A stretch of 9,731 nt of DNA from Gammaproteobacteria bacterium (GTDB lineage: Bacteria; Pseudomonadota; Gammaproteobacteria; UBA9214). The stretch is taken from the NCBI GenBank assembly GCA_030635865.1, contig DAOVYA010000036.1, positions 1-9,731 of the forward strand. The letters run 5' to 3'. How positions within the stretch are numbered: the stretch's first letter is position 1; the number at the start of each line of letters is the position of its first letter. A program made the translations under genes and the position numbers. Shown here one piece after another: positions 6,760-9,731 of the stretch. A model generated the notes under the pieces. That model did no database searches, had not been told where the DNA came from, and worked only from the letters and a program-made list of their open reading frames with translations.

Positions 6760-7616
6760 GTAGTATCGAAATCCCGGCTTCCGCCAGTGGTCCCTGGCCG
6801 GCGCCAGCCAAGCTCAACCTGTTTTTGCATATCACCGGGCGGCGGGCAGACGGTTATCATGAGTTGCAGACGCTGTTCCAGTTTTTGACGTATGGCGACT
6901 GGCTGTATTTTGATATTCAGGACGGGGAGGACATCTGTTTGTCCGGAACGCCTGCCGGGGTCCCGGAGGCGGATGACCTGTGCGTGAAAGCGGCGCGGCG
7001 GCTGCGTGAAACGACCGGGTGCACTGCCGGTGTGACCATATATAACGACAAGCGTCTGCCGCCAGGCACCGGGCTGGGAGGCGGCAGTTCCGATGCGGCA
7101 ACCACACTGATTGTGTTGAATAAGCTTTGGGGGCTGGGGTTGGAGACCCGTCAATTGGCGGAGCTTGGTTTTGGGCTCGGGGCAGATGTCCCGGTATTCA
7201 TCCACGGGTATTCCGCCTGGGCCGAGGGTGTGGGTGAGATTCTCACCCCGGTGACCCCCCCGGAAAGCTGGTTTCTGGTCGTGATCCCGCCGGTAAACGT
7301 TTCAACTGCGGGTATTTTTTCCGACACGGAATTGACACGGGACACGCCGCGGATGAAAATACCCGACCTTCTTTCAGGCTGTGGCCGGAATGACTGCGAA
7401 GCGCTGGTCCGTCGCAGATACCCGGAGGTAGCAGCGGCTCTTGATTGGCTGGATGGATTTTCCCAGGCAAGGATGACCGGGACGGGTGGAAGTGTCTTCG
7501 CAGTTTTTGATTCGGAGACAGATGCAGAGGTCGTAGCCGGCCAGGTGCCGGATGGTTGGGAAAGTTTTGTTGCCCGGGGAGTAAACCGGTCACCCTTGTT
7601 GTCGGCAATGGAGTGA
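6756..7616 (+). CDS. ispE: 4-diphosphocytidyl-2-C-methyl-D-erythritol kinase IspE
   Basis: IspE is a GHMP-family kinase that phosphorylates the 2-hydroxyl of CDP-methylerythritol with ATP, step four of the MEP pathway to isopentenyl diphosphate. The GTG start at 6756 overlaps the lolB TGA as GTGA, a standard coupling arrangement. Motif 1, PAKLNLFLHI, holds the catalytic lysine at residue 19. The glycine-rich ATP loop LPPGTGLGGGSSDAA is at 101-115. LGADVPVFIHG at 141-151 includes the catalytic aspartate, Asp144. Motif 3, MTGTGGSVFAVF, lies near residue 240. At 286 residues it is full length. In Pseudomonas the gene (ipk/ispE) has the same neighbours, lolB before and tRNA-Gln and prs after. Confidence 0.97.
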   Translation: MSSIEIPASASGPWPAPAKLNLFLHITGRRADGYHELQTLFQFLTYGDWLYFDIQDGEDICLSGTPAGVPEADDLCVKAARRLRETTGCTAGVTIYNDKRLPPGTGLGGGSSDAATTLIVLNKLWGLGLETRQLAELGFGLGADVPVFIHGYSAWAEGVGEILTPVTPPESWFLVVIPPVNVSTAGIFSDTELTRDTPRMKIPDLLSGCGRNDCEALVRRRYPEVAAALDWLDGFSQARMTGTGGSVFAVFDSETDAEVVAGQVPDGWESFVARGVNRSPLLSAME

Positions 7617-7617
7617 T

Positions 7618-7635
7618 CGCGGGAGCGGTTCCGCG
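7618..7635 (+). other. Hairpin just after the ispE stop codon
   Basis: CGCGGGA (7618-7624) pairs with TTCCGCG (7629-7635) over a GCGG loop: seven base pairs with one G-U. It begins 2 nt after the ispE TGA. It is not followed directly by a U-run (the T-run is at 7656-7662, abutting the tRNA), so it may be a transcript 3'-end or processing structure between ispE and tRNA-Gln rather than a classical terminator. Confidence 0.35.
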
Positions 7636-7661
7636 TACGTGCGTTGAATAGCGTATTTTTT

Positions 7662-7736
7662 TGGGACGTCGCCAAGTGGTAAGGCCCGGGGTTTTGATCC
7701 CCGTATGCGCAGGTTCGAATCCTGCCGTCCCAGCCA
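7662..7736 (+). tRNA. tRNA-Gln (anticodon UUG), CCA encoded
   Basis: A full cloverleaf can be drawn over 75 nt. The acceptor stem TGGGACG (7662-7668) pairs with CGTCCCA (7726-7732), followed by discriminator G and encoded CCA. The D arm is GCC-AAGTGGTAA-GGC. The anticodon stem CGGGG/CCCCG carries loop TTTTGAT, giving anticodon TTG (UUG) for Gln. The variable loop is TATGC, and the T arm is GCAGG-TTCGAAT-CCTGC. The weak U1-A72 closing pair is a known glutaminyl-tRNA synthetase identity element. It lies between ispE and prs, as in Pseudomonas, with no convincing promoter of its own, so it may be processed from the ispE transcript. Confidence 0.98.
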
Positions 7737-7805
7737 TAAATATTTTTGGCGCAATAGTAAAATGACGGCAGGATGAGAACCTCTAACTGGAAAGCTGAAC
7801 AGCTT

Positions 7806-8780
7806 ATGAATAATTCGTCCGTACCTGATTCTGACAGCCGGATGATGGTGTTTACAGGGAATGCAAACCCGAGGCTGGCGGAAGCTATAGCAAGTCAGTT
7901 ACGCCTGCATCTTGGCCATGCCAACGTCAGTAGTTTCAGCGACGGGGAAGTACAGGTGGAAATTATGGAGAACGTCCGTGGCAAGGACGTTTTCATTGTG
8001 CAGCCAACGTGTACACCTACGAATGACAATTTAATGGAGTTGCTGGTGATGATTGATGCCTTGCGTCGCTCATCAGCATATCGTATTACGGCTGTAATAC
8101 CGTATTTTGGTTACGCAAGACAGGATCGCCGTCCGCGTTCGGCACGTGTGCCGATAACTGCCAAGGTTGTTGCCAGGATGATTGGTAATGTAAAGGCGGA
8201 CCGGGTTTTGACCGTGGATTTGCATGCGGACCAGATACAGGGGTTTTTTGATATCCCGGTGGATAATGTTTATGCCTCCCCGATATTGCTGGGCGATATC
8301 TGGAAGCAGAAGTACCCCGAGCAGATCGTGGTCTCGCCTGATGTTGGCGGTGTGGTCAGGGCGCGTGCTGTAGCGAAACGTCTTGATGACGCGGACCTCG
8401 CTATCATCGACAAGCGCCGTCCGCAGCCGAACGAGGCAAGGGTGATGAATATCATCGGTGAAGTTGAAGGCCGGACCTGTGTGCTGGTTGACGACCTTGT
8501 TGATACAGCCGGTACCCTGTGCCTTGCTGCGCTGGCCCTGAAGGAGCAGGGCGCTGCAAGAGTGGTTGCCTATTGTACGCATCCAGTACTGTCCGGCGCA
8601 GCCGTGGACAACATTGAGGCATCGGAGCTGGATGAACTGGTGGTAACGGATACTATTCCGTTGCGCGAGAGTGCGAGTGCATGCAAGAAGATACGCCAGC
8701 TGAGCATTGCCACTATGCTGGCGGAGACCATGCGTCGCATCAGCATGGAAGAGTCTGTCAGTTCGCTGTATATGGACTAG
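7806..8780 (+). CDS. prs: Ribose-phosphate pyrophosphokinase (PRPP synthase)
   Basis: Prs transfers pyrophosphate from ATP to ribose-5-phosphate, making PRPP for purine, pyrimidine, histidine, tryptophan and NAD synthesis. Diagnostic blocks are [45 protein letters not shown], the ATP-binding loop [17 protein letters not shown], the catalytic-histidine region [26 protein letters not shown] and the PRPP-binding loop [12 protein letters not shown] (226-237). The frame is open from an ATG at 7773, but that start has no correctly spaced ribosome site. I use the ATG at 7806, which has GGAAAG 11 nt upstream and gives 324 residues. Homologues usually start close to [10 protein letters not shown] (7842 or 7845, 312 or 311 residues), so the first 12-35 residues are uncertain. 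The gene begins 69 nt after the tRNA. Confidence 0.95.
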   Translation: MNNSSVPDSDSRMMVFTGNANPRLAEAIASQLRLHLGHANVSSFSDGEVQVEIMENVRGKDVFIVQPTCTPTNDNLMELLVMIDALRRSSAYRITAVIPYFGYARQDRRPRSARVPITAKVVARMIGNVKADRVLTVDLHADQIQGFFDIPVDNVYASPILLGDIWKQKYPEQIVVSPDVGGVVRARAVAKRLDDADLAIIDKRRPQPNEARVMNIIGEVEGRTCVLVDDLVDTAGTLCLAALALKEQGAARVVAYCTHPVLSGAAVDNIEASELDELVVTDTIPLRESASACKKIRQLSIATMLAETMRRISMEESVSSLYMD

Positions 8781-8804
8781 GAGTCTATTTCTGGACAGGC
8801 TCCT
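8779..8804 (+). other. Hairpin overlapping the prs stop codon
   Basis: AGGAGTC (8779-8785) pairs with GGCTCCT (8798-8804), seven base pairs with one G-U, over a 12-nt loop. The sequence after it (GAAATATTAATC) is AU-rich but has no run of Ts, so it is a weak candidate for a transcript 3' end or an mRNA-stabilising structure. Confidence 0.3.
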
Positions 8805-8864
8805 GAAATATTAATCGCGGTTCTGTTTCAGTTTGAGTAGGGCCGCATCGTGTCTCCCCTGGTC

Positions 8865-8903
8865 GCGGGTGAGATGATACCTGCACCGCAAGGTGTGTTT
8901 TTT
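8865..8903 (+). promoter_or_regulatory. rplY leader with a terminator-like hairpin and an alternative, mutually exclusive hairpin
   Basis: A short stem (TGCACC, 8882-8887, with GGTGTG, 8892-8897; two G-U pairs) closed by a GCAA tetraloop is followed at once by six Ts (8898-8903). The T-run abuts the rplY Shine-Dalgarno GGAG at 8904. A second hairpin pairs GCGGGTG (8865-8871, one bulged G) with CACCGC (8884-8889) and uses the same CACC, so both cannot form together. This is the layout of an attenuator or translational switch. The stem is short, and the regulatory role is inference. In E. coli rplY is known to be repressed by its own product through its leader. Confidence 0.4.
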
Positions 8904-8914
8904 GGAGAAGTAAC

Positions 8915-9589
8915 ATGGCTATTAGTTTTGAATTAACAGCAGAGTCACGTGCTGATACAGGTAAGGGTGCGAGCCGCCGCCTGCGTCATGCGGGCAAGAT
9001 CCCTGCCATTATCTATGGTGGTGGAAAGGACCCTCAATCGCTGACTCTGTCGCACAACGAGGTGCTCCGCAATCTTGAGCACGAGGCTTTTTATTCACAT
9101 ATCCTCAGCGTCAGGATTGACGGCAAGGAAACACGGGCTATCCTGCGTGATTTGCAGCGTCATCCAAGCCGGCACCTGATCCTGCACATGGATCTGCAAC
9201 GTATCAGTGAGACCGAGAAATTGAAGACGCATGCGCCGTTGCACTTTATTGGTGAAGATGAGGCGCCGGGTGTCAAGGCAGGCGGCCTGGTCTCGCATGA
9301 CCTGACAGAAGTTTCAATTGAGTGTTTACCAAAGGACCTGCCTGAATTCATTGAAGTCGATATTTCTGCCCTGGATATTGGCGATTCCATTCATTTGTCT
9401 GGCCTGAAGGTTCCTGAAGGTGTGACGCTGCTGGAGCTTGCGCGTGGTGAGGGACATGATCAAAACGTTGTTTCCATTCACGTCAAGCGTGTAGTTGAAG
9501 AAGAAGTTGAGGTAGCGCCTGAAGGTGAAGCTGCTGCTGAGGGTGGTGAGGAAGCCGAAGATTCCGGTGAAGGCGAGAAGTCTGATTAA
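8915..9589 (+). CDS. rplY: 50S ribosomal protein L25, long CTC/TL5 form
   Basis: L25 binds 5S rRNA in the central protuberance of the large ribosomal subunit. At 224 residues this is the two-domain general-stress (CTC/TL5) form, unlike the short one-domain protein of E. coli. The N-terminal L25 domain (about 1-95) shows [21 protein letters not shown] and the RNA-binding block [21 protein letters not shown]. The second beta-rich domain (about 100-192) includes [26 protein letters not shown] and [13 protein letters not shown]. The tail (194-224) is strongly acidic, with repeated Glu, Ala and Gly. The ATG at 8915 has a good ribosome site, GGAG at 8904-8907, 7 nt upstream. The 134-nt gap after prs is long enough for its own promoter, but I could not identify one. 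pth follows after 5 nt. Confidence 0.97.
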   Translation: MAISFELTAESRADTGKGASRRLRHAGKIPAIIYGGGKDPQSLTLSHNEVLRNLEHEAFYSHILSVRIDGKETRAILRDLQRHPSRHLILHMDLQRISETEKLKTHAPLHFIGEDEAPGVKAGGLVSHDLTEVSIECLPKDLPEFIEVDISALDIGDSIHLSGLKVPEGVTLLELARGEGHDQNVVSIHVKRVVEEEVEVAPEGEAAAEGGEEAEDSGEGEKSD

Positions 9590-9594
9590 TCAGC

Positions 9595-9731
9595 ATGACG
9601 GCCATACAGCTCGTAGCCGGGCTGGGTAACCCCGGAGCAAAGTACGAACAGACCCGGCATAACGCCGGGTTCTGGTTTGTGGACGAGCTTGCCCGTCGCT
9701 ACAGCACGCAATTCAGGTCCGAGAGCAAGTA
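9595..9731 (+). CDS. pth: Peptidyl-tRNA hydrolase, N-terminal fragment
   Basis: Pth cleaves the ester bond of peptidyl-tRNAs that drop off stalled ribosomes, recycling the tRNA. The first 45 codons are present and the gene runs off the right edge. The start [26 protein letters not shown] is the family signature: Asn12 of GNPG and His22 of TRHNAG correspond to E. coli Asn10 and the catalytic His20. The ATG at 9595 is 5 nt after the rplY TAA with no close Shine-Dalgarno, so translation is probably coupled to rplY. The rplY-pth pairing is very widely conserved. The active-site aspartate (Asp93 in E. coli) would lie outside the window. Confidence 0.95.
   Translation, partial: MTAIQLVAGLGNPGAKYEQTRHNAGFWFVDELARRYSTQFRSESK

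Noticed and set aside
7243..7737. Minus-strand frame beginning MAGTAGFEPAHTGIKTPG
   Set aside because: This N-terminus is simply the antisense of the tRNA-Gln gene, a common false protein; the rest is antisense to ispE.
8835..8880. Resemblance of TGTCTCCCC and nearby TGAGA in the rplY leader to the 5S rRNA loop E arm that L25 binds
   Set aside because: The match is only a few short words and the second strand needed to build a loop E helix is not present; too weak to claim mimicry.

Overview
The window reads as chromosomal DNA of a gammaproteobacterium. LolB is restricted to beta/gammaproteobacteria. 5-aminolevulinate is made by the C5 route (HemA). The gene order hemA-prfA-prmC-moeB, divergent from a TPR lipoprotein-lolB-ispE-tRNA-Gln-prs-rplY-pth, matches the arrangement I recall from Pseudomonas and related groups. 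Codon use is moderately GC-rich throughout and every main gene looks intact. The species cannot be named from this sequence.

Minus-strand arm (right to left, 4147 to 1): hemA (glutamyl-tRNA reductase, haem synthesis), prfA (release factor 1, GTG start 6 nt after the hemA stop) and prmC (methyltransferase for the release-factor GGQ glutamine, overlapping or abutting prfA) form a tight operon. About 110 nt further on is a small, unassigned gene (455-847) with an HMA-like ferredoxin fold that lacks the CxxC metal site and has a cysteine/histidine-rich tail. A 318-nt gap (137-454) follows, filled mostly by a palindromic repeat element with tandem arms. The 5' end of a MoeB/ThiF-type adenylyltransferase gene runs off the left edge.

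Plus-strand arm (left to right, 4331 to 9731): a 583-residue TPR outer-membrane lipoprotein resembling Pseudomonas LbcA, then lolB (outer-membrane lipoprotein receptor), ispE (isoprenoid precursor kinase, 4-nt overlap with lolB), tRNA-Gln(UUG) with encoded CCA, prs (PRPP synthase), rplY (long CTC form of ribosomal protein L25) and the start of pth (peptidyl-tRNA hydrolase). The first three genes are spaced as an operon. rplY has its own 134-nt leader with two mutually exclusive hairpins, one terminator-like and ending right at the ribosome binding site.

Most of the window is conserved housekeeping DNA serving translation (release factor and its methylase, tRNA-Gln, L25, Pth), envelope lipoprotein handling (LolB, LbcA-like protein) and core metabolism (haem, isoprenoids, PRPP). 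I do not see a defence, mobile or biosynthetic system. The least-explained parts are the HMA-like orphan gene and the repeat element, both between prmC and moeB, and the rplY leader.
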